Below, piece by piece: positions 23,783-34,596 of a stretch of DNA of 64,000 nt. The stretch is from Mactra quadrangularis. Taxonomy: Eukaryota; Mollusca; Bivalvia; Venerida; Mactridae. Position 1 is the stretch's first letter; every line of letters starts with the position of its first letter. The notes under the pieces are model-generated. The model ran no database searches, was not told the DNA's origin, and saw nothing but the letters and a program-made list of their open reading frames with translations. Made by a program: the position numbers and the translations under genes. Location: the NCBI GenBank assembly GCA_025267735.1, contig CM046311.1, forward strand, positions 27,571,399 through 27,635,398. The letters are read 5' to 3'.

Positions 23783-24410
23783 TGGATCCTTTAACTAACA
23801 ATGAAAACCGTAAGTCTGATGAATCATCCAATAGCTTAACTAGTGAAAAAACAAGCTAATCATCCTTTCCACGTTTTCTCATAGTAGAGGGAGAAGAAAA
23901 GTTATCTCAACTGAATCCATTTATCATTGAAAAGACAATTTTATCATTGATAGGAACATTGAAATCGGTCAGGAAGCTCCGTAATGGCGAACTCCTAATC
24001 GAGGTCAATAGAAAACAGCTATCAGAGAATTTACTAAAATTAAAATCTTTCTACGGAATTAAAGCATTCTGCACTGCACTCAATTCATGTTAAGGTTTCA
24101 TTCGCTGCCCAGACTTGGCAGAAATGTCAGAGGCAGACATTGTTAAAGAGCTTAGATCACAATGTGTGTCAAATGCTAAACGTTACCTTTCCACTAGAGA
24201 TGGTAAGCGTATACCTACACACACATTACATTTTGACATTTGACAATCCCATTCTTCCGTCATCACTTTGGGTAAGGTATCTGAACGTCCGCGTTGAGAT
24301 GAACATACGCAATCCCATGCAATGTTTCAAATATGGGCATCATGAATCTAGATGTACTAGAGAACATATATGTCGTAAATGTAGTACATCTCATGCTGGT
24401 ACGCTTGAAA
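23783..24410 (+). pseudogene. LINE ORF1, N-terminal half (dead)
   Basis: A gag-like ORF1 of a non-LTR retrotransposon begins with an ATG at 23783 (MDPLTNN) and is broken by stops and frameshifts. In the best frame near 24200-24400 the protein reads THYILTFDNP, then NPMQCFKYGHHESRC, a CCHC zinc knuckle that has lost its second cysteine. HICRKCSTSH follows, the start of a second knuckle. ORF1 of this type binds the element's own RNA in a ribonucleoprotein. The block ends at the 8-bp sequence gcttgaaa (24403-24410), where a 6-kb insertion interrupts it. The reading resumes at 30382 with the next knuckle cysteine (NCTLDVQC), so both halves are one gene. I-superfamily is inferred from the RNase H domain further down. 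Confidence 0.8.
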
Positions 24411-24738
24411 CCATTCAGTACACAAACGGTCAGACTGACCTTTGTACGGAGACGCCGAGCTTCATGGGTAAAACTGTTTATTTACCTGATAGTGGGGTCG
24501 ATAAATGTTATTTTTCACGACAATCTTTCACTTAGTGATAAAGCACCAAATTTGGTACAATTGTTGTACATAGTGTGTAGTTTACAAAAAGCACGATTTC
24601 CACCTCGAAATTCAAGATGGCCGCCATTTTTTCAAGATGGCCGCCGATGATAGGGATTTTTGTCCTGTTCATATAAAATAGCATTTTTAATTATACCCCC
24701 GCAAACGAAGTTTTCGGGGGTATACTGGAATCACCCTG

Positions 24739-24790
24739 GTGGTTGGTTGGTTGGTTGGTTGGTTGGTTGGTTTGTTGGTTGGTTGGTTGG
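24739..24790. repeat. TTGG microsatellite
   Basis: About thirteen TTGG units with one TTTG interruption near 24771. Confidence 0.95.
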
Positions 24791-25084
24791 ATATGTGGTC
24801 TGTCCCAAAAATTTAATACATTTGTAGTATGTTTATTTCTTAATGTATTTATATAGAAGCTGTTATATACCACGATTTAATGGTGTATACAAAACTCATG
24901 TAACTATGGAAACATATCTCACTTGTTTAAAATATTTAATTGCGTTATATATTTTAAATCTAATTAGATAACTGTATAGTTTGCTTTTTGTCTCAATAGA
25001 TTTTTTTCTTATCTTATTTTATAGAATTTGCACAGGCGTTTACAGTTGATGTTTATATGCATGTTATATCAATTCCAATTCAAA

Positions 25085-26027
25085 ATGGCCGACTTGCGGC
25101 CATCTTGAATTCTTTTTAATTTAGTTTAATGACTGTATGCTTATTTCTCAATAGATTTTTTCTTAACTAATTTAGATAGAATTTTGCACAGGCGTTCACA
25201 GTTGATGTGTACATACACTTTAACTCAATTCCAATTCAAAATGGCGGACTGGCTGTCATCCTTTTTTCAAAATTAATACAGTCTTATATTGACTTATTAT
25301 CATACATATTTTGAAAAGAAATTGCATACAAGGTCTCACTAATACAGTTGATCAGTATGACTATTCTTCATCAATTTATATTCAATATGGCTGACTGGCA
25401 GCCATCTTGAATTTTTATTTAAATTACTGTATAGTACATGTATGTGTTGTTTTTTTTACTCAATTTTAGCCAAATGTCGCTCCAAAGTCTTTATTGATGT
25501 AGTTGACTCGTACATGGATTTACTCTGGATACAAATTCATTATGGCTGACTGGCAGCCATTTGACTTTGTTTAAATTACTGTATAGTAAGCTTATTTCAT
25601 TGCCAATTTCTTCTTGCTATTCCACATTGTTTGCCATTTTGAGTTGCTGAAGTCTATTATGAACTGCTACTTTTATCAAATTCTTGTTTTTGAACTTTTT
25701 TTTTTGATGTATTGATATTTTATCAAATTCATAATGGCTGATTGGCAGCCATTCTGAGTTTTTCTTTTTAAAAAGCAAATGATTTGATGATTTTTGTACA
25801 GACTTTGAGAAAGTAAGCAATTGTTTAAGTTGATGTGCTTGGCATTTTCTTAAGTGGAATTCAAAATGGCTGACTGGCAGCCATGTTGAATTTTCTAATA
25901 TCTTGTACAGCAAACTTCTTTTTTTTCTCACCTTATTTTGATAAAATTGTGCTGACAAATTCTTGTTGATGAAATTTTTATATGTATTTATTTTTTTATG
26001 TATTTCAATGGACCAACTAATAGCCAT
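25085..26027. repeat. Seven-unit array of atggc...gccat hairpins
   Basis: Near-palindromes of about 19 bp (typically atggctgactggcagccat) occur at 25085, 25241, 25387, 25542, 25734, 25866 and 26008, spaced 156, 146, 155, 192, 132 and 142 bp. They sit in diverged units that also share attcaaa before, cttgaattttt after, and often aaattactgtatagt. The array is a decayed tandem repeat with a mean period of about 154 bp. A 136-codon open frame on the minus strand is just this repeat translated (WLPVSH, WLPISH) and is not called. Confidence 0.8.
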
Positions 26028-26624
26028 CTTGATTTTTTCTGTAATGTTGAGAAGAAAACATCTTATTTCGTTATAGCTACATAAGATTTTAGATATTATT
26101 TTAACTTTACTACTGTGAAAATAATTATCGGTAATTTAAGCTTTCTTATGGGGTATTTGTAAAATTCTTGATACAAGATATTGTAAATACTAATTGTTTG
26201 ATTTATATTGTGTACATTGTTGACTACCATTTTTACAATTGCCTTATTTTTTACCTATTTATAAAAAAATTACAAACACATTCTACATTTTTCTCATCTG
26301 GTTACAACATACTCATGATGAGTTTAAATGTGATCACTCTTTGTCTGTTGTTCCACTTTACATTCATAATGACCAAATGGTGTTCATTTTCATGTAAAAA
26401 ATCATTTGAAATATGACAACTCTGTTCATTTTGCTTTTTCATAAATTTATAGTGAATTACACTGTAATTTGCTGTTTATTTCCAATTTGATATTTGCATC
26501 CTATTCTTTTTATGGTTTTTATGCTTCTTACAACATTTACCCTTTTGGACTTCCACAATGTTGACTTGCTTTTATCTTGAAATGTTGCTGTTGCGGGGGT
26601 ATTTTCGCCACTGGTGGCAGTTCT

Positions 26625-29600
26625 AGTTATTTTTATTTACGTAATTATCAATATAATTTCAATATTTTATGACAAATAAACAATTCTGTTAAATTATTTA
26701 AAACAAAATCCATTTAATGGCTGTCAATTCAAAATGGCGGCCATTACAAGACGCCAAATAATTTTATATACTAACGCTTTTTCTCAGATGAAATTCATTG
26801 CAGTTAATTGATTCAGAACGTTTCTCATTTATTAGACTATATCTCAAAGTATAACCAGTGCATCTGGTGACATCACTACAATGAAACCTAGGCATCATTC
26901 GCGGTTCCGGTTCGAAAACATTACATATACGACCGCCTGTGCTTTGATACACAGCATGTATATCAGTGTCAGTTTAAAGTGTGCTTGTTGCTGTATTGGC
27001 ACATGATATTTTTCTCTGTTTGTGTGCTGTTGAAATCAAACAGATTTCTGTATATTATACTAAAAAGTCTCAAATGTTATCGAATCAACCCCTCTTAATA
27101 TTATATAACTATCGTTAGTCAACGTGAGGGAGCCAATGGTAACAGGGTTTAAGTTACCACAATGGTGTACAGCTTACACGGAATTTAGATAATACTGAAT
27201 GAATCATTGGGTTAGATGTAGGGTAATCTTTCCATTGACACATATTTATGAATGATGATCCCGGACAACTATGAATTTTAATTCAGCGGCGTTCGTATCA
27301 ATTAGTACGAATCAGAAATTAATCCGTTATCATCCATGACTACGGTTTGAATCCAAAAACTGCTTTGACAACATATTCAAAGTATTACATGTCTCAGTAG
27401 CTACAATCCATTTTTTTCAGTACCCAACCGATTTCCTTCTTCTGTTAATGTGTGGCCAAGATTTTAGAAGTATATGCAGACAGTTGTACATTGTATCCAA
27501 TATCTCAATGTTATTTACAGTAAGGCAGTTAAAAGATTAATTGTAAAGCAGGAAATGTCTACAAAAATCCATCATGTATTTCTATAACAACCGATTTAGA
27601 CTAGTGCTGCTGTCTCTATCTGACAAAGTTTATATCTCCCCCAAATTGTTAGTGGCTCAAATGAATATTCTAAAATAACTCCAAGTATACCATCCTTTCA
27701 TAGGACAATTCAGATTGTTTTTAGGTTTAATCCATCTTGATCAGACAATTAAGCTTGTATAATGAAGCTTTGTAATGCAATAGTGCAAAGTATCACAAAA
27801 CTTCCTTCATCAAATGATTACTATTTGCAAATTTGAATATGCTAGAAAACGAATAGCCTAACAGATTAGTCATTCGTAGCCACACAAACTGACACTAGCA
27901 AACTATACAGGTCAGACATATCAGCTGGCCAATACTTTTCAGACTCCGGTCATAATCCCCGACTATCAGCATATTTCCGATGCAACTGTTATTTATGGAT
28001 TCTTGCTCGTATATTCTAATTCTCAGAAAGCATTAAGGGCCTTTGGATAATAAGTTTTTAAAGATTTAATTCCATAGGTGCATGCATATGTCTCGAAATA
28101 TAACAGGACATACACATGTAGTTAGTTTCGATGTTTACGAGGGTCAGTTAGAGACAAACGTGAGCGCCATAGAGAAGCACTCAAAACAAATTAACGAGCA
28201 AATTGGCAGAAAATTGTACGTGGTAGTGACAACAAGACCGAACTACATTGGGTTCTGATCCGACAAAATACTTACCATGTGTTTTTGTAATGTTGTTGTT
28301 GTGACAAAATGTGAGATTGCATCCATTGTTTCTACAATAAAATGAATCCTTGTAATCACGAAGAATCATATTCAAGCCACATTATTCTATAAAGCAACAG
28401 GCAAAACTTTTTTATAATAAAGCATGTGTGACTGATGCTGTTAAATAAACGTGTTTCTATCACTAAAATAGTGCATATTTTATAAACCTTGGATTGAGTT
28501 TGGTCTAGGATAGTCAATTAGGAGGTTACCAATACGCAAAATGACGGCTCAGAAAAATCTTATAGAATGTTGTTCTATCGCGATTTTACTTGTAGCCATT
28601 TTATGTAGGTCTTTGAAAAAGCTAAGTCAACATTTAGCAGACATGATCAAGATTTCAAAACACTGTAGAAATTTGTCATAATTATGCGCGATTAGAACAG
28701 TCTTATAGACAATGTTGCGACGCTAGGCTTGACTTTTCTGTCCAAGAGCAAATATCCTATAATGCAATTTCACATACGAGGGCGTCTTTCTATGAACAAG
28801 TCAAAAGTTCTGTCTTCCACGCGGCGTGTATTTTTGGTCAATCGATGGTTATCAAGATCAAATCCAGTCGACTGGCTCTGGTAAAACAGTAGCGAATGAC
28901 AAGAGCTATTGGCCAACCTTTCACCGATTGCCAAAAGTTTTCATCAGTTAACTAAATGAGGTGACAAGAGGGAATGTCATGAGCGATTCAAATGCTATCG
29001 AGTCGGTTTTAAATGAACTCGTTTGTGTGCTTGCATGTGCGAATAATGAAATCATCACAGACTAAACCATCAATGTTTGCGTTCATATAATTATTACAAC
29101 AATATCTAAACTATCTTTACGATCTTGACCTTAAATTGTTGACTTCTAGACATGTGTGCATCACACATTATTGCTGAAACTTTAGTTTTTGACTAGGATT
29201 ATGAGAATCCTTGCTTCATTTTCGTGAATTGTGTTAAATTTCTGATAAAATCACTTTATATGTATACATTCTCATGTGACATTGACCTTTGACATGCACA
29301 ACATGTGGACAACATTAAGCATAAACATAGTAAACACTTGATAAAGGCAATCCAACACATGTATTCATATTTCAATGTTAATGTAATAGTCTCAAATAAA
29401 CTAATTGTTTGATTATTTAATTAGTATTTACGGGGTATTAACATCCTCCTTGGATCAAGGTCAAGGTCACGGTAAATGTCAATTTATGTCTATAAATATT
29501 TGTCAAAGATTCTATCAAGTTAATTTGAATAATAACTATTTTCTATTTGCATCTCCAACCCTACATGATCATTAAAATGATTCAAAAAGTTTGAAACAAC

Positions 29601-29800
29601 TTTCTCATGTATGTTACCTTTACCATGACCTTGACCTTGACCTTGGAAGTATATCACATGATGTAAATCAATGTCTTAACTTGGTTAACATTTGTAGAAT
29701 TCAAAAACGCTATAATGTATCATCCTATAATACATTCAAAGCGGTAAAAAGAAGTTTAATCGCTTTGAGATACTGATTTCCTGGCGCATGCGCAGAAACG
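26625..29800. other. Unassigned interior of the 6-kb insertion
   Basis: Another aaaatggcggccatt motif is at 26728. Caaggtcaaggtcac (29456) and gaccttgaccttgacc (29628) are phrases common in bivalve repeats. On the minus strand a short exon-like piece is bounded by ttcattttattgtag and gtaagtatt (about 28275-28330, CNLTFCHNNN). A cysteine-containing frame lies at 26764-26952. Neither is strong enough to call a gene. Confidence 0.35.
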
Positions 29801-30373
29801 ACGGCCATCTTGAATTTCGAAGTGGAAATCGTGCTTTTTGTGAATGGTAGACCATGCAGGTCATCTGTGCCAAATTTGGTGCTTGTATCACCAAGTGAAA
29901 GATTGTTGCAGTTATCGACCCCACTATGAAAACACGTGGCAATGTTTACATTCTAATAATTTCTAAATTCAAGCATACTGAACAAATAGAGCAATGCATG
30001 CCATGTATCTTGTGTCTACTCAATAAAATTAAACTATCCAATCAACTATCCTCATTAAATTCAACTTTTAAACCGGTAGTTAAACCTCCATCATAACGTC
30101 TTTACATCTGTCATTATTTACACAGACATATAAAACCGAAAGTAGAATACACGGTTTAACTATGCATCTATACCTTTAGAGTTTTAAAAGTACTTTGTAT
30201 CCATGGATTGATATTCCTGTAGTTATAAGTGATCATTTATTTTACATTTTGACAATGATTTTGTAAAAATTTCATGCGCCGCACTATATTCTGTTGCGTA
30301 CCAAATCGCCGAATTCTGCGAAGCGTTGTGCGTCTTAGTATAGAGTGATATCTTCACCTTCTATATATAGAAT

Positions 30374-30710
30374 GCTTGAAAACTGTACTCTTGATGTCCA
30401 ATGTTCCATTGCGGGTGTAATCATTTTGCAACCTCCCGTTCCTGCTCCGTCTGGAAGACGGAAAAAGAAGTTCTTCGTCTTAAATATACAGAAAGTTTAT
30501 CTTTCCCTGATGCACACAAGCTTGTTGAAAATCAGATTACCAATAATAATTCATATTCAGCTGCTGTATCGAAACCAGTTAAGATGGTTGATTCTGCAGT
30601 GCAGGTCAACTTATATAAGTGTTCTCCTCTGAAAATCATTCCAGTACGAAAACCGTCTTCTATCCCTTCACGTACTACGTCTAAAGCAAGTACAAGTTCA
30701 CAGACATAAA
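30374..30710 (+). pseudogene. LINE ORF1, C-terminal half (dead)
   Basis: Continues the ORF1 interrupted at 24410. It has NCTLDVQC, then after a frameshift HCGCNHFATSRSC, the last CCHC-type knuckle. Next comes WKTEKEVLRLKYTESLSFPD and a Ser/Thr/Pro-rich tail with several stops beyond 30708. The W-K-x-E-K-E stretch after the last knuckle is the usual landmark of this ORF1 type. One frameshift and the lost start make it non-functional. Confidence 0.8.
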
Positions 30711-30849
30711 CGTCTACAAGTACACCTCCAAAGTCTGTACATCAGAGACGGGTCTCACAGGCTTCCCAGTCTCCTGAGCGGGTGATACAAAGGCAATCAC
30801 CAAAAGAAGATTGTCTTGACCGACAGGGTCAAGAAGGCGGTGAGGGACC

Positions 30850-31040
30850 CTGTCCCATCCTACAATCCAGTCTGCTCCTTATATCTTCCTCCAAATTTAT
30901 CTATTCCTGTTGAAGACTTGGAAAATTAAACAAAAATTCCACAACCGTTCTTTCTACTCGGCAATTTTATTGCCCATAATCCAATAATGGATAATCTACG
31001 AATAATTAAGGCAGCATAAAAAATGGTTAATTAATTTTTT
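30850..31040 (+). pseudogene. LINE ORF2 endonuclease, middle fragment
   Basis: Reads YNPVCSLYLPPNLSIPVEDLEN, then a stop. In another frame TKIPQPFFLLGNFIAHNPIM follows, matching the apurinic-endonuclease landmarks (I-Y-L-P-P-N, then L-L-L-G-D-F-N-A-H-N-P). The catalytic D of GDFNAHN is replaced by N here. The N-terminal part of the domain is missing, so the DNA between ORF1 and this point has been deleted. Confidence 0.75.
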
Positions 31041-31086
31041 GCCTTTCTTTGCCTTTAGAATGACAAGTCGCCAACTTAATTACACA

Positions 31087-31377
31087 AGCCGCCCTGCTAG
31101 CTCAGTTGGTAGCACGCAAGTCTACTGATCGAGGGGTCGTGGGTTCGATTCCCGGGCGGTGAAGCTTGGTCATGAAATTATTTCTACGGCCAATCTCCCT
31201 CCTACCAATGATATTTAATTATGTAGGACAGTTGTCAGTCACTGACGAAAGTATGCGCTTAGAAGCTGGTTAACAACTAAACCCAGAGATTAAGCCTTTC
31301 CAGGAGGAGTGAGTAGGTTGACTGACCCCCGTTATATGACCTATAGAATGTGTTGCTACGGCGTTAAACCCAACAAA
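31087..31377 (+). mobile_element. Complete Meta-type SINE inside the LINE
   Basis: Plus-strand copy of the same SINE as 19277-19589. It has the tRNA-like head from 31087 (gctagctcagttggtagc; gtgggttcgattcccgg), the palindrome gtcagtcactgac, the core acccagagattaagcc and the tail ggcgttaaacccaacaaa. It separates two parts of the LINE endonuclease. A degenerate duplication may flank it (ccaacttaa at 31071, ccaactcaa at 31378). Confidence 0.85.
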
Positions 31378-31390
31378 CCAACTCAAGTTA

Positions 31391-31536
31391 TTTACATCCA
31401 GCCACTAGTAGCTTTTTTTACTCAGACCTAACATTATCACATCTATCAATATACTTAGTTTTACTTGGTCAGTGCTAGACGAACAATATGGTAGTGACCA
31501 CTTTCCATTGTTGTTAACTTTAAACGACTCTGTTGC
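31391..31536 (+). pseudogene. LINE ORF2 endonuclease, C-terminal end
   Basis: Reads FTWSVLDEQYGSDHFPLLLTLNDSV. SDHFP is the diagnostic last motif of the apurinic-like endonuclease of LINEs, whose H is catalytic. The frame stops at a 12-bp sequence (31525-31536) that was duplicated by a SINE fragment and resumes at 31663. Confidence 0.8.
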
Positions 31537-31650
31537 TAAATCCAGAAGTTTAGCCTTTCTAGGAGGAGTGACTAGGCTGACTAACCGCCGTGATATGACC
31601 TATAAAATGTGTTGCTACTGCGTTAAACCCAACAAAACAAAACACACACA
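31537..31650 (+). mobile_element. 5'-truncated SINE with 12-bp TSD
   Basis: Contains only the core and tail of the same SINE family (taaatccagaagtttagcc to gcgttaaacccaacaaaac). It is flanked by the perfect 12-bp duplication cgactctgttgc (31525-31536 and 31651-31662). 5' truncation plus a 12-bp duplication is the signature of incomplete target-primed reverse transcription. Removing it restores the LINE frame as NDSVAVNNRSY. Confidence 0.9.
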
Positions 31651-31662
31651 CGACTCTGTTGC

Positions 31663-32585
31663 AGTAAATAACCGCTCTTATCACAAATTTTCTAAAGTGA
31701 ACTGGGAACAATTTAACAAATTGTGTTCCGTTAATTAAGCAAAGCCATTTTTTCTAACTCTACGGATAAAGCTAATCTTTTTGCCTCCACTCTATCAAAG
31801 ATAGCTGATGAGTGTATTCCAAAAACTTCAGTTAAAGATTCCAGTAAAATTAAAAAAAAAATGGTTCGACGATGAGTGCAGAAAATCAATTCGGAAACGA
31901 AAAGCTGCACTACAAAAAAATTAAGATTTACCCTACACTTGCAAATCTAGACAATTGTAGAATCCTGCGAGCACAAGCTCGTAGCATTATCAAGCTTCTA
32001 AACGGAAATCATGGCAATCATATGTATAAAAAATTAACTCCAACACTCCAAAAAAGGTTTGGGAAGCCGTTCGTAGAATTAACGCTAAACACAAAAAAGT
32101 TCCTACTGCTCATCTGAAACGTAAATAGATACAGCCAACACGCTGGCTGAAGCTTTTGAACATAATTCTATTTCTGCACACTACTCTGACGAGTTTAAAC
32201 AAGTTAAATCTAATTTCGAAAAACACCATATTATTTTCATTCTAACAACGAAGAAGAGTATAACGCCATTTATAAGATTGACGATTTAGTATCCTCTATT
32301 AGGCATGCCAAAGACACTGCTGCTGACCCAGATTAAATTTATAATCAATTTTTAAAACACCTCCCACTAGTATCTCAACATTTATTGCTTGATATTTTTA
32401 ATGATATAATGATATCTGGTAAAATTCATGATTTCTAGAAGGAAGCTTTAATCATACCAACCGGCAAAGACAATACTGACCCCCTTAACTATCGATCAAT
32501 CTGCAAAACCTTTGAACGTATGGTTCATAAACGGCTTATCGGGTATCTAGAATCAAACGGTATTATAACTTATTAACCCTTGCTG
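31663..32585 (+). pseudogene. LINE ORF2 linker and RT N-terminal part
   Basis: Pieces in several frames read WFDDECRKSIRKRKAALQK, KKVWEAVRRINAKHKK, DLVSSIRHAKDTAADPD, YNQFLKHLP, IFNDIMISGKIHDF and DPLNYRSICKTFERMVHKRL. These are the LINE linker and RT motifs 0-2 (A-x-D-x-D, P-N-Y-R-x-I, K-x-x-E-R-M). Many stops interrupt it. The core of the reverse transcriptase, including the catalytic two-aspartate motif, is absent between about 32585 and 32650, so it cannot have been active in this form. Confidence 0.8.
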
Positions 32586-32649
32586 TCAAGTTCGCAATCA
32601 TTATGATGTTTTCCTAATCGACAAAAATGTACACATTGTGTTTTTACTT

Positions 32650-33440
32650 TGAAAATTTAAAACCCTAATCCTTTAGGCGTTACATTTGAAAAAAAAACTC
32701 TTTTATACCGCACTTAAAGTCGCTACAAACAAAATGAATGAAAGCATTGAATCTACTTAAAGTACTTTCACATACTGATTGGGGATCTGATACCCAAACA
32801 TTACTTAAATTATACAGAAGTCTTATTCGTTCCAAACTAGATTATGCGTTAATAGTGAACGGATCAGCACGTAAATCGTACTTGCAAATGCTTGATACAA
32901 TACTTAACCAGGGCTTACAAATCGCCCTTGGTGCCTTTCAAACTTCACCTGTTAAAAGTCTTTATGTTGAAGCTAACGAGCAATCACTAAAATTAAGTCG
33001 TCAAAAGCTTTCATTACAATACGCAACTCGAATATCTTCTAACAAAAGAAACCCGGCGCGACAAGTTGTTTTCAAACCAAATTACATCAATAAATTCGAC
33101 AACAAACCGAACGAAATTGAACCATTTGGCCTACGCGTTCAAAACGACTTAGAAATGCTTAATATTAACACTTCGTCCGTATTACAAAACTTATATGAAA
33201 ATGTCCCTCCGTGGACCTACAACATACCAGACGTTAATATCGACTTATTAACTTTTCGTATATATACATCTTTAACTAGCCCAGAAGCCTTTAAATCTGA
33301 ATTCGTAAACGTCTTGACAAAATACAAAGATTGTACTTATTTACTGACAGTTCCAAAGATGGAAACAAAGTTGGTTGCGCTGCATTCGTAAATTCGTTTG
33401 TTGCAAGAATGCGACTGCCTGACAAAGCATCTATATTTAC
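32650..33440 (+). pseudogene. LINE ORF2 RT thumb and RNase H start
   Basis: Resumes with NPLGVTFE, then an open stretch of 217 codons (32738-33391) reading LNLLKVLSHTDWGSD, LYRSLIRSKLDYA, NQGLQIALGAFQTSP and SLYVEANE, the conserved region after the RT palm in RNase H-bearing LINEs. After a frameshift, LFTDSSKDGNKVGCAAF is the start of the RNase H domain, with the usual T-D-G-S-K-D changed to T-D-S-S-K-D. The domain is cut at SIFT (33440) by an hAT-like element. Confidence 0.85.
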
Positions 33441-34596
33441 TAGGGCTCTATATCGGTTAGAATGATCGATACGATATTCGTGTCGATACAAAATGATCGA
33501 TATTCGATATATCATATAATATTTTAATAATGAATAGAATTTTTATAAAACAGCAAAGCAGTGTTGTTTTATTCATTCATTTAGAGTGTTGTAACACCAT
33601 ACCACTAAATGCACTGTCTTATTGGTATTTTAAATGTTGAAGTCTTTGACGTTTGCATTTAAAAAATATCATTGCATCTAGTGAGTCTCATAGTCGTACC
33701 CATAGATAACCTTCTCGATCTAACTCGAGAATCTTTATAGCCTCTGGGTATGAGAATGAGTGAGTCTGGGTCTAGGCATAATCTGTCTGCTGACAGAGTG
33801 ACATGCACTGCCAAGTTTATTGTATTGCCACCTTTGCTTACAACAATTTTGCAGCATTTTGAACATTCTGGTCCGTCCATTGTTTTTCAATTTAATAACC
33901 ACAAGCTTGCTTTTTTTCGGAGATGGATTATTCTTTGACAAATTAAATGTTGCAGATGAGTTTTTGTGACGCGATTAGTCGGTGTATTTACATCAACATT
34001 GATTGAGTGCGTTCGATAATCGAAGGGTTTGACTTGTGTGCAGGATTTACATAAATGAAATCTTTTTGATGATGTTTAGTTTTAGTTAGATTTATTTCCA
34101 GTAATTCATATTTACATGACACTAAACAAAGATCGGCAAAAGGAAAAGCATCCTCTTTCAGAACTTTAACAATTTACATGACACATCGCTTCTGTACAAT
34201 CAAGTTCTCTTTACATTTCTGGATCTACCCAAACAAATCCAAGAGAATTCTGGCACCAAAATTGATCTGTATTTTAAACACTGATCATTGGTTCCCGGAC
34301 TAATTGAATACGAAAGTACATATAATTGATATTCTAACCACAACAGTTACTTCCCTTTGATTGAAAAGGGACATAACATGACGTATCTGGTGTAAGACGT
34401 TTGTTTATAGGAATATCATATTAATTATTACGAGATTGTTTGTCCACATAGTATTTCATACCGAATTGGAAGCAGTAGAATGTTGATTTGGGGATACAAA
34501 ATACCCACTGTTTTGCAGGCCATGGATTTTATTTTTATGACCGTCATTGATCGATATTTTTTTCGATACGGAAACGTTCGATCCGATAGAGCCCTA
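33441..34596. mobile_element. 1156-bp non-autonomous hAT-like element
   Basis: Terminal inverted repeats tagggctctat at both ends, extending imperfectly through atcgg and several atcgat/tcgata strings. They are flanked by the perfect 8-bp duplication atatttac (33433-33440 and 34597-34604). TAGGG ends and 8-bp duplications are hAT hallmarks. Excising the element joins SIFT to AEIKA, restoring the LINE RNase H motif. No transposase frame lies inside. A copy of the 70-bp palindrome is carried at 33689-33758. Confidence 0.9.
33689..33758. repeat. 70-bp palindromic element, copy 3
   Basis: Same length as the copy at 7571-7640: begins catagtcgtaccca, has a central ctcgatctaactcgag, and ends cctctgggtatgagaatg. 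Located within the hAT-like element. Confidence 0.7.

Larger units (their letters stand above)
24692..26624. mobile_element. Nested element with atacccccgc ends
   Basis: Starts tatacccccgcaaacgaag, immediately folding back on cgggggtata (24715-24724), and ends gttgcgggggtattttcgcc with ggtggcagttctag. The 12-bp string atacccccgcaa is inverted at the far end. A TTGG repeat (24739-24790) lies near the left end and the hairpin array fills the middle. The pattern resembles widespread bivalve repeats of unknown class, and no protein is encoded. Confidence 0.55.
24492..29924. mobile_element. Inverted-repeat pair bounding 5.4 kb
   Basis: 24490-24624 and 29801-29926 are inverted copies. Shared phrases read on one strand: tagtggggtcgata, caatctttcact, caccaaatttgg, aaaagcacgatttcc, aattcaagatggcc. 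TA sits at both outer borders (24490-24491 and 29925-29926), compatible with a TA-targeting DNA transposon with long terminal inverted repeats. The whole lies inside the larger insertion 24411-30373. The arms are clear; the idea that they define one element is inference. Confidence 0.55.
24411..30373. mobile_element. Compound 6-kb insertion inside LINE ORF1
   Basis: Bounded by an 8-bp direct repeat gcttgaaa (24403-24410 and 30374-30381). Deleting the insert plus one copy joins HAGTLE to NC in frame and recreates the zinc-knuckle spacing, so the borders are well supported. An 8-bp duplication is typical of hAT or P superfamily insertions, but the extreme ends (ccattcagta and tatatagaat) are not inverted repeats of each other. 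Inside are an inverted pair of about 130 bp, a nested element with a hairpin array, and about 3 kb of unassigned sequence. No transposase was recognised. It may be several insertions stacked together. Confidence 0.7.

Noticed and set aside
24140..24650. Plus-strand frames of 131 and 105 codons taken as host genes
   Set aside because: The first is LINE ORF1 running past the insertion border; the second runs across the border in another frame and continues into the inverted-repeat arm.
25617..26027. 136-codon minus-strand frame
   Set aside because: It is the hairpin array translated; repeated WLP-SH motifs reflect the DNA repeat, not a protein family.
26764..28375. Minus-strand exon-like pieces with cysteines and a gtaag donor
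   Set aside because: Interesting but isolated; phases cannot be joined and they lie within a compound transposon insertion.
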